From Caulobacter sp. D5 (GTDB lineage Bacteria; Pseudomonadota; Alphaproteobacteria; Caulobacterales; Caulobacteraceae): a stretch of DNA of 49,732 nucleotides. The stretch is taken from the NCBI RefSeq assembly GCF_003185805.1, contig NZ_QHJY01000089.1, positions 1 through 49,732 of the forward strand, in the 5' to 3' direction. The notes under the pieces are model-generated. The model was not told the origin of the DNA. It searched no databases and saw only the letters and a program-made list of their open reading frames with translations. Position numbers and translations under genes: made by a program. Below are positions 38,940-46,865 of the stretch, piece after piece (positions within the stretch are counted from its first letter, which is position 1; each line of letters opens with the position of its first letter).

Positions 38940-40616
38940 ATGGATGCCGACGTCATCGTCGTGGGGGGCGGACTGGCCGGGCTGGTGGCCGCCGACGAAC
39001 TCGTCCGGGCCGGCAAGCGGGTCGCCCTGCTCGACCAGGAGAACCCCGCCAACCTGGGCGGCCAGGCCTTCTGGTCGTTCGGCGGGCTGTTCCTGGTGAA
39101 CTCGCCCGAGCAGCGCCGCATGGGCATCCGCGACAGCCTGGAGCTGGCCTGGCGCGACTGGACCGGCAGCGCCGGCTGGGACCGCCTGGACGGTCCCCTG
39201 CCGCAGGACGAATGGGCGATCCGCTGGGGTCGGGCCTATGTCGAGTTCGCCGCCGGCGAGAAGCGCCACTGGCTGCGCCGCCACGGCATCAGCCTGACGC
39301 CGATGGTCGGCTGGGCCGAGCGCGGAGCCGGCCAGGCCAGGGGTCACGGCAACTCCGTGCCCCGCTTCCATGTCGCCTGGGGCACCGGCACCGGCGTCTC
39401 CGAACCCTTCGCCGACAGCGCCCGGCAGGCGGCGTCCGACGGCAAGCTGACATTCCATCACCGCCACCGGGTCGATCACCTGGTCGTCGAGGGCGGCCGG
39501 GTCACGGGCGTCTCCGGCGCGGTGCTGGCGCCCGACGACGCCCCGCGCGGCGCGCCGTCCAACCGCGAAGTCGTGGGCGACTTCACGCTGAAGGCCCAGG
39601 CCGTGGTGCTGGCCACTGGCGGCATCGGCGGCAATCACGACCTTGTCCGCCGCTACTGGCCCGAGCGCCTGGGAACGGCGCCGGCCAGCATGATCACCGG
39701 CGTGCCGGCCTATGTGGACGGCCGCATGCTCGACATCGCCGGCGACGCAGGGGCCCGCCTCGTGAACCGCGACCGCATGTGGCACTACGTGGAAGGCGTG
39801 CGGAACTGGGCGCCGATCTGGCCCAGCCACGCCATCCGCATCCTGCCCGGCCCCTCGTCGATGTGGTTCGACGCCCTGGGCCGGCGCCTGCCCTTCCCCG
39901 CCCTGCCCGGCTACGACACCGTCGCCACCCTGCGCCACCTGCGCACGACGCCCGACCTGGCGCAGCACGACCACAGCTGGTTCATCGTCACCCAGAAGAT
40001 CCTCGAGAAGGAGTTCGCCCTCTCCGGCTCCGAGCAGAACGGCGACATCACCAACCGCCGGCGTCTGAGCTTGCTCAAGTCGCGCCTGGGCAAGGGCGCG
40101 CCGCCCGAGGTCGACGCCTTCAAGCGCAACGGCGCCGACTTCGTGGTCGCCGAGCGGCTGGAGGATCTGGTCGCCAAGATGAATGGCCTGACCCAGACGC
40201 CGCTGCTCGACGCCGCCCTGGTCCGCCGCCAGATCGAGGACCGCGACGCCCAGATCGCCAATCCCTTCGCCAAGGACCTGCAGGTGATGGGCATCCACAA
40301 CAGCCGCAGGTCGCTGGGCGATCGCCTGGCCCGCACGGCCGCGCCGCACCGGATCCTCGATCCCGCCGCCGGGCCGCTGATCGGGGTCAAGCTGCACGTC
40401 CTGACCCGCAAGTCGCTGGGCGGCCTGCAGACCGACCTTTCCAGCCGCGTGCTCACCCCCGACGGCCAGGTGCTGGAGGGGCTCTACGCGGCCGGCGAGG
40501 CGGCGGGCTTCGGCGGCGGGGGGCTGCACGGCTACAACGCCCTGGAGGGCACCTTCCTCGGCGGCTGCATCTTCTCGGGACGGGCCGCGGGCCTGGCCCT
40601 GGCCGGCGCGGTCTGA
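38940..40616 (+). CDS. FAD-binding dehydrogenase, COG3573 type
   Basis: 558 aa. The FAD motif DADVIVVGGGLAGLVAADEL opens the protein, with LLDQENPANLGGQAFWSFGG and WAERGAGQARGHGNSVPRFHVAWG following. ATGGIGGNHDLVRRYWP is near 222-238, and the C-terminal AAGEAAGFGGGGLHGYNALEGTF closes the FAD site. This is the flavocytochrome c/fumarate-reductase-like fold shared with 3-ketosteroid dehydrogenases, but the characteristic layout is that of the uncharacterised COG3573 group. GGGAGG is 8 bases upstream of the ATG. It is followed 3 bases later by a BASS transporter. An oxidation of a hydrophobic or steroid-like compound is possible but not shown. Confidence 0.83.
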   Translation: MDADVIVVGGGLAGLVAADELVRAGKRVALLDQENPANLGGQAFWSFGGLFLVNSPEQRRMGIRDSLELAWRDWTGSAGWDRLDGPLPQDEWAIRWGRAYVEFAAGEKRHWLRRHGISLTPMVGWAERGAGQARGHGNSVPRFHVAWGTGTGVSEPFADSARQAASDGKLTFHHRHRVDHLVVEGGRVTGVSGAVLAPDDAPRGAPSNREVVGDFTLKAQAVVLATGGIGGNHDLVRRYWPERLGTAPASMITGVPAYVDGRMLDIAGDAGARLVNRDRMWHYVEGVRNWAPIWPSHAIRILPGPSSMWFDALGRRLPFPALPGYDTVATLRHLRTTPDLAQHDHSWFIVTQKILEKEFALSGSEQNGDITNRRRLSLLKSRLGKGAPPEVDAFKRNGADFVVAERLEDLVAKMNGLTQTPLLDAALVRRQIEDRDAQIANPFAKDLQVMGIHNSRRSLGDRLARTAAPHRILDPAAGPLIGVKLHVLTRKSLGGLQTDLSSRVLTPDGQVLEGLYAAGEAAGFGGGGLHGYNALEGTFLGGCIFSGRAAGLALAGAV

Positions 40617-40619
40617 GCC

Positions 40620-41537
40620 GTGGAGGGCCTGGCCTCGCCGCTGATCACCACCGGCCTGCCGGCAGCGCTGGGGATCATCATGTTCGGCCTGGGCCTTGAC
40701 CTGACCCCGGCCGACTTCACCCGGGTGGCCCGCCAGCCGCGCGCGGCCCTGGTCGCCCTGGCCTGCCAGGTGCTGATCCTGCCGCTCGTCGCCTTCGCCC
40801 TGGCGCTGCTGTTCGACCTGCCGCCGGCCATGGCGGTCGGGCTGATGCTGCTGGCGGCTTCACCGGGCGGGACGGCGGCCAATCTCTACAGTCACCTCTT
40901 TCGCGGCGACGTGGCGCTGAACGTCAGCCTGACGGCGATCAATTCGGTGCTGGCCGTCATCACCCTGCCGCTGGTCGTCAACCTGGCCATCGCGGTGTTC
41001 GAGCCCGGCGACGCCCGCGTCGGCCTGCGCCTGGACAAGACGGTCGAGGTGTTCCTGGTGGTGCTGGTCCCCGTGGCGCTGGGCATGCTGACCCGCCGCC
41101 TGAAACCGCGCTTCGCCCGCGCCATGGACAAGCCGGTGCGCATCGCCTCCAGCCTGTTCCTGGCCGTCTTGGTCATCGGCGCCGTGGCCTCGAACCTGGC
41201 CGAGCTGCGCGACGAGATCCTGGCCCTGGCGGGCGTCACCGTCGTCTTCTGCCTGGCCAGCCTGACCCTCGGCTTCGTCGTGCCGCGGCTGCTGCGCGTG
41301 CCCCGCGACCAGGCGATCGCCAGCGCCTTCGAGGTCGGCCTGCACAACGCCGCCCTGGCCATCGTCATCGCCCAGTCGGTGCTGCAACGCCCCGAGGTCA
41401 GCCTGCCCGCCGCGGTCTACGGCGTCGCCGCCTTCCCGCTGGCGGCGCTGTTCGGGCTGGTGGTGACGCGGGGCGCGGTGCGCGAGGCCCAGCCTTCGAC
41501 GAGCTCAGCCCCAAACTCGTCGTCATCCCGGCCGTAG
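40620..41537 (+). CDS. bile acid:sodium symporter (BASS) family transporter
   Basis: 305 aa. It has about ten hydrophobic segments, with typical features such as LMLLAASPGGTAANLYSHLFRGDVALNVSLTAINSVLAV and the crossover-helix region AFEVGLHNAALAIVIAQ. Members carry bile acids, pantoate, pyruvate or other organic anions with sodium. The start is a GTG 3 bases after the dehydrogenase stop, so they are coupled. The last residues (QPSTSSAPNSSSSRP) are low-complexity, and the TAG lies inside repeat family A, which suggests that the original C-terminus was lost or lengthened when the repeat was inserted. Confidence 0.8.
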   Translation: MEGLASPLITTGLPAALGIIMFGLGLDLTPADFTRVARQPRAALVALACQVLILPLVAFALALLFDLPPAMAVGLMLLAASPGGTAANLYSHLFRGDVALNVSLTAINSVLAVITLPLVVNLAIAVFEPGDARVGLRLDKTVEVFLVVLVPVALGMLTRRLKPRFARAMDKPVRIASSLFLAVLVIGAVASNLAELRDEILALAGVTVVFCLASLTLGFVVPRLLRVPRDQAIASAFEVGLHNAALAIVIAQSVLQRPEVSLPAAVYGVAAFPLAALFGLVVTRGAVREAQPSTSSAPNSSSSRP

Positions 41538-41636
41538 CGAAGCGGAGAGCCGGGACCCAGGGGGACTGGGCGCGAGCGCGGCCGCCCCGAGGTCCCGGGT
41601 CTGCGGACCGCTTCGCGGTCCTCCGCCCAGGATGAC
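41522..41636. repeat. palindromic intergenic repeat, family A, copy 2 (115 bp)
   Basis: It is the inverse of copy 1 (2294-2444). Its minus strand begins GTCATCCTGGGCGGAGG, with only a few base changes over about 60 bases, and the far end again gives CCGGGATGAC-type termini. Copy 1 carries about 36 more bases in the middle. It contains the stop codon of the BASS gene and lies between convergent genes. Confidence 0.8.
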
Positions 41637-41652
41637 GATCTGAGGGGAAGCC

Positions 41653-43389
41653 CTACCGCAACTCCCGCCGCAGCACCTTGCCCACCGCCGTCTTCGGCAG
41701 CGGCTCGACGCGGAACTCCACGATGCGCGGCACCTTGTAGCCCGTCAGCCGCTCGCGGCACCAGGCGATCACCGCCTCGGCCGTCAGCTCGGCCGAGCGC
41801 GCCACGACCACCACCTTGATCCGCTCGCCCTGCACCGGGTCGGGCACGCCGACGGCGGCGACCTCGTCGACCAGGGGGTGGGCGGCGACCACGTCCTCGA
41901 TCTCGCTGGGATAGACGTTGAAGCCCGAGACCAGGATCATCTCCTTCAGCCGGTCCAGCAGCCGCACGCGGCCGTCGGCCTGCATGACGGCGACGTCGCC
42001 GGTCGAGAGCCAGCCGTCGGCCGACAGCACCCGCGCCGTCTCGCCTGGATGGTTCCAGTAGCCCTTCATCACCTGCGGCCCGCGCACGCACAGCTCGCCC
42101 GGCTCGTCGACGCCGCCCCAGGAGCCGTCCTCGCGCCGCATGCGCACCTCGGTCGAGGGAACCGGCAGGCCCACCGTGCCGTCGAAGGCCATGGTCTCGG
42201 GGCGTTCCAGATCGACATACCCCACGCAGACGATCGGCGAGCATTCGGTCAGGCCGTAGCCCTCGATCACCGGGCAGCCGGTGACCAGCTCCCACTCCTC
42301 GGCCACGGCCCGCTGGGTGGCCATGCCGCCGGCGATGGTCAGGCTGAGCTCCGAGAAATCGCGCCCCCGGAAGGCGTCGTTCTTCAGCAGGCTGGCGAAC
42401 AGGGTGTTCAGCCCCGCCAGCCCCGCGAACCGCTCCTTGCGCAGCACCCACTCCACCCGTTTGGCGTCGCGCGGATTGGCGATCAGGATATTGCGACCGC
42501 CCACCCCGACGAACATCAGCAGGTTCGCCGTCAGCGAGAACACATGGTAGAGCGGCAGCATGGTGACGTTGCCCACCGCCTGGTCGGGCGGGATCTGGGT
42601 CATGATCCAGGCGCGGCCCTGCAGCACATTGGCCAGGATGTTGCGGTGGGTCAGCATGGCCCCCTTGGCCAACCCCGTCGTGCCGCCGGTATATTGCAGG
42701 AAGGCCAGATCCTCGGGGCGCACCTCGACAGGCGACAGCTTCAGCCGCCGCGCCCGCCGCATCATCGCCGGCCAGCGCAGGGCGCCGGGCAGCCGCCACT
42801 TCGGGACCAGCTTCTCGACATGACCCATCAGGACGTTGATCGCCGTCCCCTTGGCCAGCCCCATCATGTCGCCCATCGACGTGACGACCACCTGGCGTAG
42901 CGCCGTGCCCTCGATCGCCTGCTCCAGGGTGTGGGCGAACATGTCCATGACCACGATGGCGACCGCGCCGCTGTCCTCCAGCTGGTGGCGCAGCTCGCGC
43001 GGCGTGTAGAGCGGGTTGACGTTCACCACCACGGCGCCGGCGATCAGCGTGCCGAACAGGGCGATCGGATATTGCAGGCAGTTGGGCATCATCAGCGCCA
43101 CCCGCTCGCCCTGGCGCACGCCCGCCGCCTGCAGCCAGGCGGCGAAGGCCCGCGCGTCCTTGAGAGCCCGGCCGTAGTCGACTCCCGAGCCCATGCTGAC
43201 GAAGCCGGTGCGTTGCGCGAAACGCGCCGCGTCGTGCTCGAACAGCTGGCCGACCGACCGCCACAGCGCCAGCTCGTCGTCGATCGTCGCCGGCACGTCG
43301 GGACGATAGGCGCGGGTCCAGAAGCGCTCGGCCCACAGCTGTTCGGCGTCGGCCCCGTCGACGCCCTGGATGATCGGCGCGCGGGTCAT
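41653..43389 (-). CDS. fadD: long-chain fatty-acid-CoA ligase (FadD type)
   Basis: 578 aa. AMP-binding P-loop YTGGTTGLAKG is at 233-243, then YGLTECSPIVCVGY, the DGWLSTGDVA segment, LDRLKEMILVSGFNVYPSEIE (linker and adenylation turn) and K571 in PKTAVGKVLRREL. It should convert a free fatty or similar carboxylic acid to its CoA thioester with ATP. The upstream frame extends to 43641, but MTRAPIIQGV at 43389 begins the family-like part and its ATG overlaps the thiolase stop (ATGA). It is last in a five-gene beta-oxidation operon. Chain-length specificity is unknown. Confidence 0.88.
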   Translation of the reverse strand: MTRAPIIQGVDGADAEQLWAERFWTRAYRPDVPATIDDELALWRSVGQLFEHDAARFAQRTGFVSMGSGVDYGRALKDARAFAAWLQAAGVRQGERVALMMPNCLQYPIALFGTLIAGAVVVNVNPLYTPRELRHQLEDSGAVAIVVMDMFAHTLEQAIEGTALRQVVVTSMGDMMGLAKGTAINVLMGHVEKLVPKWRLPGALRWPAMMRRARRLKLSPVEVRPEDLAFLQYTGGTTGLAKGAMLTHRNILANVLQGRAWIMTQIPPDQAVGNVTMLPLYHVFSLTANLLMFVGVGGRNILIANPRDAKRVEWVLRKERFAGLAGLNTLFASLLKNDAFRGRDFSELSLTIAGGMATQRAVAEEWELVTGCPVIEGYGLTECSPIVCVGYVDLERPETMAFDGTVGLPVPSTEVRMRREDGSWGGVDEPGELCVRGPQVMKGYWNHPGETARVLSADGWLSTGDVAVMQADGRVRLLDRLKEMILVSGFNVYPSEIEDVVAAHPLVDEVAAVGVPDPVQGERIKVVVVARSAELTAEAVIAWCRERLTGYKVPRIVEFRVEPLPKTAVGKVLRRELR

Positions 43390-44672
43390 TTCTCCAGCAC
43401 CGCCACGACGCCCTGGCCGCCGGCTGCGCAGATCGAGATCAGACCCCGGCCGCTTCCCTTGCGGTCCAGCATGGTCGCCAGATGCGCCAGGATCCGACCG
43501 CCGGTGGCGGCGAACGGGTGGCCGGCGGCCAGCGAGCTTCCGTGCACGTTCAGCTTGTCGCGGTCGATGGCCCCCGGCGCGCGCTCCAGCCCCAACCGCG
43601 TGCGGGCATAATCGTCGTCCTCCCAGGCTTTCAGCGTGCACAGCACCTGGGCGGCGAAGGCCTCGTGGATCTCGTAATAGTCGAAGTCCTGCAAGGAGAG
43701 GCCCAGCTTCCCAAGCATGCGCGGCACGGCGTAGGCCGGGGCCATCAGCAGGCCCTCGTCGCCGCCCACGAAGTCCACCGCCGCCGTCTCGCCGGCTAGC
43801 AGGAAGGCCAGGATCGGCAAGCCCCGCGCCCTGGCCCAGTCTTCGCTGGCCAGCAGCACCACCGAGGCGCCGTCGGTCAGGGGTGTGGAATTGGCCGCCG
43901 TCAGCGTGCCGTGCTCGCGGTCGAACACCGGCTTCATCGTCGCCAGCTTGGCCGGGTCGATGTCGGGCCGCAGGTTATTGTCGCGCTTCAGCCCCCGGAA
44001 CGGCGTGACGAGGTCGTCGAACAGGCCGTCGTCATACGCTTTCGCCATTCGCCGGTGGCTGCGGATCGCCAGGGCGTCCTGCTCCTCGCGGGCGACGCCC
44101 CACCGCTTGGCCATCAATTCGCAGCTCTCGCCCATGGAGAGGCCCGTGCGCGGCTCGGCGTTGCGCGGCGGCTCGGGGCGGAACGGCGCGGTCAGACCTG
44201 CGCCCGCCAGGGCCTTGACCTTGGCCCCCGTCGTCTTCTGGCGATTGGCCGCCAGCAGCGCCTTGCGGAAGTCCTCGTTGAGGGCGATCGGCGCGTCCGA
44301 GGTCGTATCGACGCCTCCCGCTATGCCGACGTCGATCTGGCCCAGGGCGATCTTGTTGGCCACCAGGATCGCCGCCTCCAGACCCGTGCCGCAGGCCTGC
44401 TGCACGTCGTAGGCGGGGGTGTCGTGACCGATGGTGGTCGAGAGCAAGCTCTCCCGGGTCAGGGCGATGTCGCGCGAATGCTTGAGCACGGCGCCGGCCG
44501 CCACCTCGCCCAGGCGCAGGCCGTGCAGGTCGAAGCGGTCGGCCAGACCCTGGAGGGCGGCGGTCAGCATGTCCTGGTTGGAGGCCTCGGCATAGGCGGT
44601 GTTGGAACGTGCGAAGGGAATGCGGCGGCCGCCGATCACGGCGACGCGGCGCGGCGCGGGCAAGGTCAGCAT
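43386..44672 (-). CDS. acetyl-CoA C-acyltransferase (FadI/FadA-type thiolase)
   Basis: 428 aa. The active cysteine is C94 in DVQQACGTGLEA; the other residues are the EIHEAFAAQ segment (HEAF, as in FadI rather than NEAF), HGSSLAAGHPFAATGGR and CAAGGQG near the C-terminus. It should thiolytically cleave 3-oxoacyl-CoA. The start ATG at 44672 overlaps the MaoC gene's end by 7 bases, and its stop overlaps the FadD start. The HEAF variant groups with trifunctional-protein beta-subunit-like thiolases, which usually pair with a FadJ-type protein. None is visible here; the SDR and MaoC proteins could supply those activities. Confidence 0.88.
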   Translation of the reverse strand: MLTLPAPRRVAVIGGRRIPFARSNTAYAEASNQDMLTAALQGLADRFDLHGLRLGEVAAGAVLKHSRDIALTRESLLSTTIGHDTPAYDVQQACGTGLEAAILVANKIALGQIDVGIAGGVDTTSDAPIALNEDFRKALLAANRQKTTGAKVKALAGAGLTAPFRPEPPRNAEPRTGLSMGESCELMAKRWGVAREEQDALAIRSHRRMAKAYDDGLFDDLVTPFRGLKRDNNLRPDIDPAKLATMKPVFDREHGTLTAANSTPLTDGASVVLLASEDWARARGLPILAFLLAGETAAVDFVGGDEGLLMAPAYAVPRMLGKLGLSLQDFDYYEIHEAFAAQVLCTLKAWEDDDYARTRLGLERAPGAIDRDKLNVHGSSLAAGHPFAATGGRILAHLATMLDRKGSGRGLISICAAGGQGVVAVLEK

Positions 44673-45529
44673 GGGGATGGATCCTGTGATTGGGGCGCGC
44701 TTCTCAGGCGCCCGCGCAGATGGGTGCGGCCGCCCGAGGCGTCCGTCAGTTCGAAGGCGTCGCCGGGGCCGCTCGACAGGCGGGCCTCGCTTGGCAGCAG
44801 CAGCGGCGCGCGGAAGGCCGTATCGACCTCGATCGCCTCGATCGCCTGACCTCGGGTCAGGGCCGCCACGGCCCGGGCCTTGGCCCACATGCCGTGGGCG
44901 ATCGGCCGTGGAAAGCCGAACAGCCGCGCGCCCAGCGGCGAGGTGTGGATCGGGTTGGCGTCGCCCGACACCTGGGCGTAGCGCCGGCCGATGTCGGCGG
45001 GGACCTGCCAGGCCTCGACCGGCGCCCGGGCCTCGCCGGCGTCGAGCAACGGCGCGGGCTCGCCTCGGCCGGGCTTGCCTAGGCGCAGATAGACGCTCGT
45101 TCCCTCCCACACCGTGGCCCCGTCGCGCAGCGCCCAGGTCTCCAGCGAGAAGGCCTGGCCCCTGTCGTGGGCCAGCAGCCGGCCGGTGCGGGCGCCGATC
45201 GTCAGGGCCTCGCCGATCCGCAAAGGCGCGCGCTGGCGGATGCGGTTGTGGATGTGCACCAGGCCCATGACCGGGAACGGAAACCCCGCCGCCAGCATGA
45301 TCCGCATCTGCAACGGGAAGGCCAGGATATGGGCGAAGGTCGGCGGCACGCCCGCTTCGAGCCCAAAGCCGCACAGCCCGGCATAGGCCCTGACGGCCTC
45401 GGCGCGCACCCAGACCTGATCGGCGTGCAGGCTGACGGACGGCAGGTCGCCGACCGTTGCGCCGCGCAGCAGCCCTCGCGCCGCACCCCAGGCCAGGCCC
45501 AGGGGCGACACCGGCTCGGCGTTGGACAT
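44666..45529 (-). CDS. MaoC-like hot-dog dehydratase/hydratase
   Basis: 287 aa. It shows two hot-dog halves. The second carries the hydratase motif with D190 and H195 (QVSGDANPIHTSPLGARLFGF, then PIAHGMW), and the first is degenerate. Such proteins hydrate 2-enoyl-CoA to (R)-3-hydroxyacyl-CoA, or the reverse on ACP. The start is 4 bases after the SDR stop, and its end overlaps the thiolase. Together with the SDR it could provide an R-specific hydration and oxidation step that replaces the classical FadB. The exact chain length is unknown. Confidence 0.83.
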   Translation of the reverse strand: MSNAEPVSPLGLAWGAARGLLRGATVGDLPSVSLHADQVWVRAEAVRAYAGLCGFGLEAGVPPTFAHILAFPLQMRIMLAAGFPFPVMGLVHIHNRIRQRAPLRIGEALTIGARTGRLLAHDRGQAFSLETWALRDGATVWEGTSVYLRLGKPGRGEPAPLLDAGEARAPVEAWQVPADIGRRYAQVSGDANPIHTSPLGARLFGFPRPIAHGMWAKARAVAALTRGQAIEAIEVDTAFRAPLLLPSEARLSSGPGDAFELTDASGGRTHLRGRLRSAPQSQDPSPC

Positions 45530-45533
45530 GGTT

Positions 45534-46865
45534 CTAGGCCCCCAGCAGGCTCTGGCCGCAGACGCGGACCACCTGGCCGTTGACGCCGCCGCTGGCCGGG
45601 TGGGCCAGCCAGGCGATGGTCTCGGCCACGTCGACCGGGCTGCCGCCCTGCCCCATGCTGTTCATCCGCCGCCCGGCCTCTCTGATCGCGAACGGGATGG
45701 CGGCGGTCATGCGGGTCTCGATGAAGCCCGGCGCCACCGCGTTGACGGTGATGCCGTGGTCCAGCCCGTCGCGCGCCATGCGGCCGACTGCGCCGATCCA
45801 GCCAGCCTTTGAGAGCGCATAGTTGGTCTGGCCCATGTTGCCGGCCACGCCGCTCAGCGATGAGACCGCCACGATCCGGCCATTGCGGCGCACCGCGCCG
45901 GCCTCCAGCAGCACGCGGGTCAGGGCCAGGGGCGCGCCGAGATTGACGGCCATGACGCTGTTCCACTCGCGCTCGTCCATGCGGCCCAGGGTGCGGTCGC
46001 GGGTGATGCCGGCGTTGTGCACCACCACGTCGAACCCGCCCCTCGCCCGGGCCGTCTTCAGCAGCACGCCGGCCGCCTCCGGCGCGGTGATGTCCAGCGC
46101 CAGCGGATCGACGCCCAGTTCCTGGGCCAGGGCCCGCAGGTCGTCCTGGGCGCTGGGCACGTCCAGAGCCGTGACCTTGGCGCCCTCGGCGACGAACAGC
46201 CGGACGATGGCCTCGCCGATGCCGCGCGCGGCGCCGGTGACCAGCACCTGGCGGCCGGCGTGGCCGACGGCGGGGTCGGCAGCCACGGCGGCGGCGCCTA
46301 CCCGGATCACCTGGCCCGACACATAGGCCGAGCGCGGCGACAGCAGGAACGCCAGGGTGCTCTGCGCCTGATCCTCGCGGCCGGGCGTCACGTAGAGCAG
46401 TTGCACGGCGATGCTGCGCCGCGCCTCCTTGGCCAGCGACCGCACGAAGCCCTCCAGCCCGCGCTGGATCGCCTCGCCCTCGGCGGTCTTGGCCGTCTCG
46501 GGCGGAATCCCGACCACGACGATGCGGCCGTGCTCGGCCACCGAGCGGATCGCCTGGTGGAAGAACCGGTACAGCCCCTGCGTCGCGGCGACGTCCAGGC
46601 AGGCCGAGGCGTCGAACACCAGGCCGCCATAGCGCACGTCCGGCGTCCAGGCGTGGTGGATCTCGACGCCCGAGCCGGCGGCCAGCCGCATCAGCACCGG
46701 ACCCATGCGGCCATCCGCCGTCGGCGGACCCAGCAGCAGCGGCAGGCTCGGCGGCGCCTCCCCCTCGCCTCGCCGCAGCAGCGGCGCGGGCTTGGGCAGG
46801 CCCAGGGCCTCGACCACCCAGCCGCCCAGGCCGCTGCTGGCGAATTCCAGATAGCGGTCGGGCAT
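45534..46865 (-). CDS. long-form SDR 3-hydroxyacyl dehydrogenase / 3-oxoacyl reductase
   Basis: 443 aa, much longer than a simple FabG. The first about 200 residues are a degenerate SDR-like half (GPVLMRLAAG, RIVVVGIPP). The second half is intact: TGAARGIG at 210-217, NAGITRD, S336, Y349 and K353 in NYALSKAG. This matches the FabG4-like proteins of mycobacteria and proteobacteria that act on acyl-CoA. The MaoC partner next to it suggests that it handles (R)-3-hydroxyacyl-CoA. Its ATG overlaps the FadE stop by one base (TGATG). Confidence 0.84.
   Translation of the reverse strand: MPDRYLEFASSGLGGWVVEALGLPKPAPLLRRGEGEAPPSLPLLLGPPTADGRMGPVLMRLAAGSGVEIHHAWTPDVRYGGLVFDASACLDVAATQGLYRFFHQAIRSVAEHGRIVVVGIPPETAKTAEGEAIQRGLEGFVRSLAKEARRSIAVQLLYVTPGREDQAQSTLAFLLSPRSAYVSGQVIRVGAAAVAADPAVGHAGRQVLVTGAARGIGEAIVRLFVAEGAKVTALDVPSAQDDLRALAQELGVDPLALDITAPEAAGVLLKTARARGGFDVVVHNAGITRDRTLGRMDEREWNSVMAVNLGAPLALTRVLLEAGAVRRNGRIVAVSSLSGVAGNMGQTNYALSKAGWIGAVGRMARDGLDHGITVNAVAPGFIETRMTAAIPFAIREAGRRMNSMGQGGSPVDVAETIAWLAHPASGGVNGQVVRVCGQSLLGA

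Noticed and set aside
38940-40616. Calling the FAD dehydrogenase a 3-ketosteroid Delta1-dehydrogenase
   Set aside because: The FAD fold is shared, but the GHGNSVPRFHV region and overall layout fit the uncharacterised COG3573 group better, so a steroid role stays a hypothesis.
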